From Massilia sp. UBA2709 (GTDB taxonomy: Bacteria > Pseudomonadota > Gammaproteobacteria > Burkholderiales > Burkholderiaceae_D): a DNA stretch of 30,063 nucleotides. The stretch covers positions 1 through 30,063 of the forward strand of contig DEKZ01000073.1 in NCBI GenBank assembly GCA_002354135.1, given 5' to 3'. The notes beneath the pieces were generated by a model. It saw nothing but the letters and a program-made list of their open reading frames with translations, had not been told where the DNA came from and made no database searches. Positions 6,639 to 12,980 of this stretch are shown piece by piece (position 1 is the first letter of the stretch; each line of letters starts with the position of its first letter). The position numbers and the translations under genes are program-made.

Positions 6639-7697
6639 ATGAGCAACTGGACAGAATATCTGGCGTCGCAGGGCGCCCGCTTCCATATTGACGAAGCCAC
6701 CCAGGTCGAGGATTTCGGCCGCACGCTGACCACGGACGAGCTTGCCGCCGGCTTCGTCGCCCCCGTGACCGACCTCGGCCTGATCGCGGTGGCCGGCGAC
6801 GATGCTGCCGGCTTCCTGCACAACCAGCTGACCAACGACGTCGAGCACCTCGGCAATGGCGAAGCCCGCCTGGCCGGCTATTGCACGCCCAAGGGCCGCC
6901 TCCAGGCGACCTTCCTGACGTGGAGGGACCAAGACGCGGTCTACCTGCAACTGCCGCGCGCCATCCAGGCGCCGCTGCAGAAGCGCCTGACGATGTTCGT
7001 GCTGCGCGCCAAGGCCAAGCTGCGCGACGCTACCGGGGAAGAGGCTTTCGCGGCCGTGCTCGGCTTTGGCGGCGCGAAGGGCGAAGCGGCGCTGCGCGCC
7101 CAGGTCGGGGAACTCCCTGCCGCGCCCTACGGCAAGACCGGCGGCGACAAGGGCACGGTGATCCGCCTGGCCGACGCCTTCGGTGTCCCGCGCTACCTCT
7201 GGATCACTTCGACCGGGCATGCCCAGGCAGCGTTCCCGGCATTCAGCGCCGAACTGGCGCTGGGCGGCAACCAGGCCTGGCATCTCGCGGCGATCCACGC
7301 CGGCGTGCCCCAGGTGACCCAGCCGACCCAGGAGCAGTTCGTGCCGCAGATGGTGAACCTCGAGCTGCTGGGCGGCGTGAACTTCAAGAAAGGCTGCTAT
7401 CCGGGCCAGGAAATCGTCGCGCGCAGCCAGTACCTCGGCAAGCTCAAGCGCAGGACCAGCCTCGCCACGGTCGAGAACGCCGCGGCGCGCGCCGGCGACG
7501 AAGTGTTCTCCACCGCAGACCCGGACCAGCCCTGCGGCATGGTGGTGAACGCCGCGCCGAACGGGCTGGGCGGCGCCGACATGCTGGTCGAGATGAAGCT
7601 GGCGGCCCTGGGCGAAGACGTGCGTTTCGGCTCGGCCACCGGTCCGGCGCTGCGCTTCCTGCCCATGCCCTACCAGCTCGACGCGCTCGACATCTGA
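6639..7697 (+). CDS. ygfZ: YgfZ/GcvT-like folate-binding Fe-S maintenance protein
   Basis: This 352-residue protein is of the YgfZ/CAF17/IBA57 family, which uses tetrahydrofolate and supports assembly or repair of certain Fe-S enzymes such as the tRNA modifier MiaB. The diagnostic K-G-C-Y-x-G-Q-E signature is intact as KGCYPGQE at 251-258, with C253 the conserved cysteine, followed by IVARSQYLGKLKRR. The N-terminal half (FLHNQLTNDV, YCTPKGRLQATF) is the GcvT-like folate-binding part. The ribosome-binding site before 6639 is poor. It lies head-to-head with mltG and begins a rightward three-gene unit. Confidence 0.95.
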   Translation: MSNWTEYLASQGARFHIDEATQVEDFGRTLTTDELAAGFVAPVTDLGLIAVAGDDAAGFLHNQLTNDVEHLGNGEARLAGYCTPKGRLQATFLTWRDQDAVYLQLPRAIQAPLQKRLTMFVLRAKAKLRDATGEEAFAAVLGFGGAKGEAALRAQVGELPAAPYGKTGGDKGTVIRLADAFGVPRYLWITSTGHAQAAFPAFSAELALGGNQAWHLAAIHAGVPQVTQPTQEQFVPQMVNLELLGGVNFKKGCYPGQEIVARSQYLGKLKRRTSLATVENAAARAGDEVFSTADPDQPCGMVVNAAPNGLGGADMLVEMKLAALGEDVRFGSATGPALRFLPMPYQLDALDI

Positions 7698-7698
7698 G

Positions 7699-7989
7699 AT
7701 GATCGACCTGTACGTGTATTACAAGGTGGGCGGGCAGCAGGCCGCGCGCCTCGAACCGCTGGTGCGCGCCATGCAGGCGCGCCTGGCCGGCGAACTGGGC
7801 GTGAGTGGCCAGCTCAAGCGCCGTCCCGACACCCGCGATGGTCTCCAGACCTGGATGGAAGTCTACACCGGCGTCGGCGAGCAGTTCGCGCCGCAACTGG
7901 ACGCGGCAGCCGCCGCGGCCGGCCTGGCCGACCTGATCGAAGGTCCGCGCCGCGCCGAAGTTTTCGTGGAGTTCACCGCATGTGCCTGA
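7699..7989 (+). CDS. DUF4936 family protein
   Basis: This small 96-residue protein begins MIDLYVYYKVGGQQAARLEPLV and contains LKRRPDTRDGLQTWMEVY and a C-terminal VFVEFTA strand. This matches my memory of the DUF4936 family, common in Burkholderiales next to ygfZ. The alternating strands and helices suggest a ferredoxin-like alpha/beta barrel fold. No catalytic residue is evident and function is unknown. It starts one base after the ygfZ stop and overlaps the next gene by 10 nt, so it is certainly in the same operon. Confidence 0.85.
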   Translation: MIDLYVYYKVGGQQAARLEPLVRAMQARLAGELGVSGQLKRRPDTRDGLQTWMEVYTGVGEQFAPQLDAAAAAAGLADLIEGPRRAEVFVEFTACA

Positions 7990-8723
7990 TCGTTTTCGCC
8001 TGGCGCGTCATTCCCGGCGTGCCAGTGATTGCCGCGGCCAACCGCGACGAGTTCTACGACCGCCCCACCGCGCCCGCCGCGCCCTGGCCGGAGAACCCGA
8101 ACGTGATTGCCGGACGCGACCTGGAGCACGGCGGCAGCTGGATGGGCGTGACGCGCGAGGGCTTGAGCGGACCGAAATTCGCCGCGCTGACGAATATCCG
8201 CGCGCCCGCCGAGGTCAGGCTCGATGCGCCCTCGCGCGGCGCCCTGGTCGCCGACTTCCTCAAGGGCTCGCTGTCGGCCGCCGACTACCTCGAGGTGATC
8301 AAGGAACGCGGCGACGTCTACAACGGCTACAACCTGGTGCTGGGCGACGCCGGCGCCCTGTACTGGTACTCGAACCGTGCCGGCGACGACCCGCGCAACG
8401 GCCAGCCGCTCGAGGCGGGACGCATCTACGGCATCTCGAACGGGCTGCTCGACGCGCCCTGGCCGAAGGTCACCCGCACCAAGGCCCAGTTCGCCAGCCT
8501 GCTGTGCCAGGGCGCGCCCGAAGACGCCTATTTCGAAATGCTGGCCGACACCACGCGCGCCCCCGACATGCGCCTGCCCGAGACCGGCGTGCCGATCGAC
8601 CTGGAACGGGTGCTGTCGGCGGTCTGCATCGAGACCCCGGGTTACGGGACCCGCACCTCGACGGTGGTGAAGCTGTACGAAAATGCCCCGGCGGAGTTGC
8701 ACGAGCGCATATTGCGGCCCTGA
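7980..8723 (+). CDS. NRDE family protein (TANGO2-like)
   Basis: The 247-residue protein starts MCLIVFAW and has the family-naming NRDE motif at residues 21-24, then FYDRPTAPAAPWPE and GRDLEHGGSWMGVTREG. Cys2 could act as an N-terminal nucleophile after Met removal, and the fold is thought to be NTN-hydrolase-like. The eukaryotic member TANGO2 is linked to heme and lipid handling; the bacterial role is unsettled. The start overlaps the DUF4936 gene by 10 nt, indicating coupled translation in the ygfZ operon. Confidence 0.9.
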   Translation: MCLIVFAWRVIPGVPVIAAANRDEFYDRPTAPAAPWPENPNVIAGRDLEHGGSWMGVTREGLSGPKFAALTNIRAPAEVRLDAPSRGALVADFLKGSLSAADYLEVIKERGDVYNGYNLVLGDAGALYWYSNRAGDDPRNGQPLEAGRIYGISNGLLDAPWPKVTRTKAQFASLLCQGAPEDAYFEMLADTTRAPDMRLPETGVPIDLERVLSAVCIETPGYGTRTSTVVKLYENAPAELHERILRP

Positions 8724-8774
8724 GCTGTACCCGGGGTCGTCCACGGCCTACGCCGCTCGCGTCACGAATGGAAC

Positions 8775-8869
8775 CGTAGGGTGGGCGCCCCGTGCCCACC
8801 GGAAGGATGAGCAGGCAGGATTGCATTAAACGCGTCAACGCAATGCACGCGTTTGGTGGCCACCCTACG
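8775..8869. repeat. 95-bp MITE-like element with 10-bp terminal inverted repeats
   Basis: CGTAGGGTGG (8775-8784) and CCACCCTACG (8860-8869) are perfect inverted ends. Inside lies a GTGGGC...GTGCCCAC palindrome (8782-8798) related to the cluster at 1478-1798, and a second perfect pair AAACGCGT (8828-8835) / ACGCGTTT (8847-8854). It has no coding capacity. It occupies the spacer between the NRDE gene and the lipoprotein gene; the rest of that spacer holds nothing I recognise. Confidence 0.7.
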
Positions 8870-8956
8870 TGATCCACCTCAAACGAATAGGCCTTAGGGC
8901 GATCAAATCCCCCGGATCACGGTCCAAGACTCTTTTGCAGTCATACGGAGGACGTC

Positions 8957-9247
8957 ATGCGCACGCCTCTTTCTTCCCTGCCGGCCTTGCTCGCCGCCAC
9001 CCTGCTCTCGGCCTGCCAGGCAGGCGCCCCCGGCGCGCCTGTCGACGAGCTCCCGCGCAGCGGCCCGACCGCGGTCACGTCGGGCCTGGCCGATTCACCC
9101 CAGATGGGCGGCAGCGGCAGCGCCGGCGCGGCCGGCCACGGCGAGCAGGCGTGCATGCGCGCGAACCACATGTGCACCACCGACAAGGAATGCTGCTCGG
9201 GCCGCTGCATGCAGGCCGGCAGCACGACCGGCATGTGCGAGAAGTAG
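8957..9247 (+). CDS. Small lipoprotein with knottin-like six-cysteine domain
   Basis: The protein has 96 residues. A lipoprotein signal peptide ends in the lipobox LLSAC, so C20 should be lipidated and the protein anchored to a membrane. A Gly/Ser/Pro/Ala-rich linker (about 21-64) leads to a C-terminal domain whose six cysteines are spaced C-X6-C-X5-CC-X3-C-X9-C. That is the classic inhibitor-cystine-knot pattern known from animal and plant toxins and protease inhibitors. A strong GGAGG lies 5 nt before the ATG. It stands alone, convergent with the SDR operon. Function is unknown; the knot assignment rests only on cysteine spacing and could be coincidental convergence. Confidence 0.82.
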   Translation: MRTPLSSLPALLAATLLSACQAGAPGAPVDELPRSGPTAVTSGLADSPQMGGSGSAGAAGHGEQACMRANHMCTTDKECCSGRCMQAGSTTGMCEK

Positions 9248-9334
9248 CCGGACAGAGCTGGCCGGGCAGCATGAGCAGTGCAGGATGAGCAGGGCCGAAT
9301 GAGCCGGACGCGGCAAGGGCCGCGCCCGGGATGC

Positions 9335-10231
9335 TCAGAGCTTGGCGCGCAGGATCTCGCGGATGTGGGGCGTGGCCGCGTAGGGGTCCGGCGGGTTGCG
9401 CCCCTCGAGGAGGGCGTTCATGCCCTCGGCCACCCCGCCCAACGCCTGCGGGTGCGAGAAGATCCAGAAGCGCTCCTCGGCGACCGCCTCGAAGGTCATG
9501 CGCGACACGTCCGCGGCCGAGACCTTGCCCGATTCCACCGCCTTGACCGTCAGCGCCTGGGCCGCGATCTGGCTGTTGGTCGGGCCGCCCTCGGCCTTGA
9601 GCTCCTCGGGACGGTTGCGGTGCGAGTGGCTGATGCCGGTCGGCACGAAGTACGGACAGAGCACGGAAGTGCCGATCGGCGCCCCGACCAGCTGCAGGTC
9701 GTGGTAGAGCGTTTCCGTCAGCGACACCACGGCGTGCTTGGACACGTTGTACACGCCCATCGCCGGCGCGTTCAGCAGGCCCGCCATCGAGGCCGTGTTC
9801 ACGATATGGCCTTCGAAGGACGGGTCCTTCTTCGCGCACTCGAGCATGGTGCGGGTGAACACCCGCACGCCGTGGATCACGCCCCACAGGTTCACGCCCA
9901 GCACCCACTCCCAGTCCTGTTCGCTGTTTTCCCAGATCAGGCCGCCCGAGCCGACGCCGGCGTTGTTGAATACCAGGTGGATGCCGTGGAAGCGGGCCAC
10001 CGCCGCGTCCGCCAATTCCTGGACGTGTGCGCCCTTGCTGACGTCGCACACCATGGCCAGCACCTCGACGCCGCGCGCCAGCAAGGCGTCGGTGACCTTC
10101 TCGAGCGCGTCGGCCTGGACGTCGGCCAGCACCAGCTTCATGCCGAGTCCAGCCGCGGTTTCCGCGAATTCGCGCCCAAGGCCGCTGCCGGCGCCGGTGA
10201 TGACGGCCACTTTGCCGCTGAAGTTCTTCAT
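9335..10231 (-). CDS. Short-chain dehydrogenase/reductase (298 aa)
   Basis: This is a classical SDR with the NAD(P)-binding TGAGSGLG motif near residue 12, the NNAG motif, the catalytic serine in VNTASMAG and the YxxxK pair in YNVSKHA. A C-terminal extension beyond the usual 250 residues (EERFWIFSHPQALGGVAEGM onward) marks the long-chain SDR group often annotated for steroid or acyl substrates. The start at 10231 is set by GGAGGAG just upstream; the frame is open further into the neighbour. It is the last gene of a thiolase-Dabb-SDR-SDR operon, 22 nt after the preceding SDR. The substrate is probably a hydroxyacyl compound, by context only. Confidence 0.88.
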   Translation of the reverse strand: MKNFSGKVAVITGAGSGLGREFAETAAGLGMKLVLADVQADALEKVTDALLARGVEVLAMVCDVSKGAHVQELADAAVARFHGIHLVFNNAGVGSGGLIWENSEQDWEWVLGVNLWGVIHGVRVFTRTMLECAKKDPSFEGHIVNTASMAGLLNAPAMGVYNVSKHAVVSLTETLYHDLQLVGAPIGTSVLCPYFVPTGISHSHRNRPEELKAEGGPTNSQIAAQALTVKAVESGKVSAADVSRMTFEAVAEERFWIFSHPQALGGVAEGMNALLEGRNPPDPYAATPHIREILRAKL

Positions 10232-10253
10232 GCTTTTCTCCTCCGCATTCTTC

Positions 10254-11036
10254 TTATACTGCGGACACGCCGCCGTCGACCGCCAGGATCTGGCCCGTGA
10301 TGTGCTTGCCGGCGTCGGAGGCGAACAGCACCACCGCACCCTTCAGGTCCTCGTCGTCGCCCAGGCGTCCCAGCGGCGCGTCCTTGGCCAGGGTATCGGC
10401 GCCGATGGTCGACAACACGCCCTTGGTCATTTTAGACGGGAAGAAGCCCGGCGCGATGGAGTTGACGGTAATGCCGTGGCGGCCCCATTCGCCGGCCAAG
10501 GCGCGGGTGAAGTTGACGATCGCGCCCTTCGAGGTGTTGTAGGCGATCGTGCTCATCGTGCCCGGCGGGTTGCCGGCCAGACCCGCGATCGAGGAGATGT
10601 TGACGATGCGCCCGTAGCGGCGCGGAATCATCGACAGCTTGCCGACCATCTGCGACACCAGGAAGATGCTGCGCACGTTCAGGTTCATCACCTTGTCCCA
10701 GGCCTCGAGCGGATGCTCCTCGGCCGGGGCGCCCCAGCTGGCGCCGGCGTTGTTGATCAGGATGTCGATGTGGCCGAGGCGGCGCAGCGCTTCCTCGACA
10801 AAAGGCTGCACGTTCGACTCTTGCGACAGGTCGCAGGCGATCGCCGAAGCCTCGATGCCTTTCGACGCCAGGTGGGCCACTGCGGCGTCGAGTTCTTCCT
10901 GCTTGCGCGAGGAAAGCACCAGGCGCGCGCCCTGCTCGCCGAGCGCCTCGGCCATCTGCAGGCCGAGGCCGCGCGAGCCGCCGGTCACCAGTGCCGTCTT
11001 GCCTTGAAGTGAAAATAATTCCTGGGTAGTGCGCAT
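10254..11036 (-). CDS. Short-chain dehydrogenase/reductase, FabG/3-hydroxyacyl-CoA type (260 aa)
   Basis: This is a classical SDR with TGGSRGLG near residue 18, LINNAGASWG, the catalytic serine in VNISSIAG, the YNTSKGA YxxxK motif, and the standard C-terminus GQILAVDGGVSAV. Length and motifs match 3-oxoacyl-ACP or 3-hydroxyacyl-CoA dehydrogenases; NADH or NADPH preference cannot be settled by eye. The start ATG at 11036 has GGAGA before it. It lies between the Dabb gene (35 nt gap) and the second SDR (22 nt gap). Together with the thiolase this suggests beta-oxidation of a fatty or related acyl chain. Confidence 0.9.
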   Translation of the reverse strand: MRTTQELFSLQGKTALVTGGSRGLGLQMAEALGEQGARLVLSSRKQEELDAAVAHLASKGIEASAIACDLSQESNVQPFVEEALRRLGHIDILINNAGASWGAPAEEHPLEAWDKVMNLNVRSIFLVSQMVGKLSMIPRRYGRIVNISSIAGLAGNPPGTMSTIAYNTSKGAIVNFTRALAGEWGRHGITVNSIAPGFFPSKMTKGVLSTIGADTLAKDAPLGRLGDDEDLKGAVVLFASDAGKHITGQILAVDGGVSAV

Positions 11037-11071
11037 GCTGTCTCCGTTGTTATTGTGTTGCGGATGGTGGG

Positions 11072-11374
11072 TCAGATTTCGTAATCCATGCACTGGCGCT
11101 CGTCGCGTACGGCCTTGAAGAATGGCATCAAGGCCTGGTGGGTGGGGTGATTGGCGTAGGCTTCCAGCGCCTCCCTGTTCTCGAAGGCGGACACCAGCAC
11201 CACATCGTAGGTCGCTTCAAGGCCCGGCTGGGCCAGCGCGACCTCGAACTGCAGGATGCCCGGCACGATGTTGGCGCAGGCGTCCAGGCGGCGTTTCATC
11301 TCCTGCGCGTTCGTCTGGCGATCGGCGCCCTCGGCCTGCTCCTTGAGCTTCCACATCACGATGTGCTTGATCAT
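11072..11374 (-). CDS. Dabb family stress-responsive alpha/beta-barrel protein
   Basis: This 100-residue protein begins MIKHIVMWKLK, with VPGILQFEVALAQPGLEATYDVVLVSAFENREALEAYANHPTHQ in the middle (positions about 40-82). This is the Dabb dimeric barrel pattern, including the conserved Y..HP.H segment. Members are small ligand-binding or enzymatic barrels (for example olivetolic acid cyclase); the function of bacterial copies is mostly unknown. The ATG at 11374 is preferred over an upstream TTG because it yields the family N-terminus. It lies between the thiolase (43 nt) and an SDR (35 nt). Confidence 0.88.
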   Translation of the reverse strand: MIKHIVMWKLKEQAEGADRQTNAQEMKRRLDACANIVPGILQFEVALAQPGLEATYDVVLVSAFENREALEAYANHPTHQALMPFFKAVRDERQCMDYEI

Positions 11375-11417
11375 ATCTTTCTCGAATCTTTCCGGTTGGT
11401 TCAAAAGCTTTTACATA

Positions 11418-12596
11418 TCACAGGACTTCGAACAGCCCCGCCGCCCCCTGGCCGCCGCCGATGCACATCGTCACCACGACATACTTGACGCCGCGGCGCT
11501 TGCCCTCGATCAGCGCATGGCCGACCAGGCGCGCGCCGGACACGCCGTATGGGTGCCCGAGCGCGATCGCGCCGCCGTTCACGTTCAGGCGGTCCATCGG
11601 GATGCCCAGCTTGTCGGCGCAGTACAGCACCTGGACCGCGAAGGCCTCGTTCAATTCCCACAGGCCGATGTCGTCGACCGTGAGGCCGGCCTTCTGCAGC
11701 AGTTTCGGTACGGCGAACACGGGGCCGATGCCCATTTCGTCAGGCTCGCAGCCGGCGACGGCAAAGCCGCGGAACACGCCCAGCGGCGCCAGGCCTTTCG
11801 CTTCGGCCATGCGGCGGCTCATCACGATGGACACCGAGGCGCCGTCCGAAAACTGGCTGGCGTTGCCCGCGGTGATGACGCCGCCCGGCAGCGCGGTGCG
11901 GATCTTGCTCACGCCCTCGATGGTCGTGTCGGCGCGGATGCCTTCGTCGGCGGCGATCGTCACTTCGCGCGTGAGCAGGCGGCCCGAGGCCTTGTCGGCC
12001 ACGCCCATGACGGTGGTCATCGGCACGATCTCGGCGTCGAAACGGCCGGCGGCCTGGGCGGCCGCTGCGCGCTGCTGGCTCTGCACGCCGTAGGCGTCCT
12101 GGCGGTCCTTGGCGATCTCGTAGCGCTTGGCGACCATCTCGGCCGTCTGCAGCATCGACCAGTAGATTTCCGGCTTGCTCGCGCGCAGCGCCGGGTCGCG
12201 CAGCATGTGGGTGTTCATTTCCTGCTGCACGCAGGAGATCGACTCGACGCCGCCGGCGGCGAAAATCTCGCCTTCGCCGGCCAGCACGCGCTGCGCCGCC
12301 AGGGCGATGGTCTGTAGGCCCGAGGAGCAGAAGCGGTTCACGGTCATGCCCGGCACGGTCACCGGGCAGCCGGCGCGCAGCGCGATCTGGCGCGCGATGT
12401 TGCCGCCGGTGGCGCCTTCCGGATTGGCGCAGCCCATGATCACGTCCTCGACTTCGCCGGCGGCGATGCCGGCGCGTTCGATGGCGGCGGCGAGCACGTG
12501 GCCGCCGAGGGTGGCGCCATGGGTCATGTTGAAGGCTCCCTTCCACGACTTGGCCAAGCCGGTGCGGGCGGTCGAAACGATGACGGCGTCTTGCAT
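11418..12596 (-). CDS. Acetyl-CoA C-acyltransferase (thiolase)
   Basis: This 392-residue thiolase is of normal family length. The nucleophilic Cys90 (RFCSSGLQ), His348 (ALGHPYGVSG) and the second active-site Cys378 (MCIGGGQGAAG) are all present at the positions expected for biosynthetic/degradative thiolases. It catalyses CoA-dependent cleavage of 3-ketoacyl-CoA or the reverse condensation. First gene of a leftward operon with Dabb and two SDR genes, and preceded by a putative operator shared with the FadB-like gene. By context the degradative role is favoured. Confidence 0.94.
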   Translation of the reverse strand: MQDAVIVSTARTGLAKSWKGAFNMTHGATLGGHVLAAAIERAGIAAGEVEDVIMGCANPEGATGGNIARQIALRAGCPVTVPGMTVNRFCSSGLQTIALAAQRVLAGEGEIFAAGGVESISCVQQEMNTHMLRDPALRASKPEIYWSMLQTAEMVAKRYEIAKDRQDAYGVQSQQRAAAAQAAGRFDAEIVPMTTVMGVADKASGRLLTREVTIAADEGIRADTTIEGVSKIRTALPGGVITAGNASQFSDGASVSIVMSRRMAEAKGLAPLGVFRGFAVAGCEPDEMGIGPVFAVPKLLQKAGLTVDDIGLWELNEAFAVQVLYCADKLGIPMDRLNVNGGAIALGHPYGVSGARLVGHALIEGKRRGVKYVVVTMCIGGGQGAAGLFEVL

Positions 12597-12651
12597 TCTG
12601 GTCTCCCTGGTGTTGGTGTATGTGTTGTTCGTTGAGGTGTCCGACCGGATG

Positions 12652-12678
12652 AGAATAGCACAAGATTAGTACGGTCGT
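12652..12678 (-). promoter_or_regulatory. Promoter and putative operator of the thiolase operon
   Basis: On the minus strand ACGACCGTACT (12668-12678) precedes a -10-like TATTCT (12652-12657) by 10 nt. The same box, ACGATCGTACT, is found at 20947-20957 in front of the FadB-like gene. In both cases exactly 71 nt separate the box from the ATG. The box covers the -35 position, as expected for repressor control. The regulator is not in the window. Confidence 0.6.
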
Positions 12679-12841
12679 TCGCAAAATCTGCGGCTTGCGC
12701 CTCATCATATGCAAGCGGGATTTCCGGCGAGCCCGAGCGGTCGAATGTTCAGCAAGGGGCGCCGATGCGCGCCGTTGCGCGCCCTTGCGATGACTTGCAG
12801 GCGTCGTGCAACCGCCACGCAAGCAGCCTCGTCAACCATTA

Positions 12842-12882
12842 GTAAGTTTGCAGTAAGTTTGGAGCAAGCATGACGTAAGTTT
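12842..12882 (+). promoter_or_regulatory. Three helically phased GTAAGTTT direct repeats
   Basis: GTAAGTTT occurs at 12842-12849, 12853-12860 and 12875-12882. The offsets of 11 and 22 bp place all copies on the same DNA face. The array lies about 100-140 bp before the ATG of the MHS transporter. It is in the 384-bp divergent spacer (12597-12980), which otherwise holds the thiolase promoter and no convincing gene. Confidence 0.55.
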
Positions 12883-12980
12883 AACGGTACACACTCCGTG
12901 CACGCTGACCAGAATCCTGCGCAGACAGGTTCCACGCATCGGCTATCCGAGACTTACATTACTATACGGAGACACACAAC

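Noticed and set aside
9309..9324. CGCGGC-AAGG-GCCGCG hairpin after the SDR operon as a terminator
   Set aside because: It has a six-base stem and no T tract; such stems are common by chance at this GC content.
12705..12935. 76-codon minus-strand frame upstream of the thiolase gene
   Set aside because: It covers the promoter region and phased repeats and has no protein-like pattern or ribosome-binding site.
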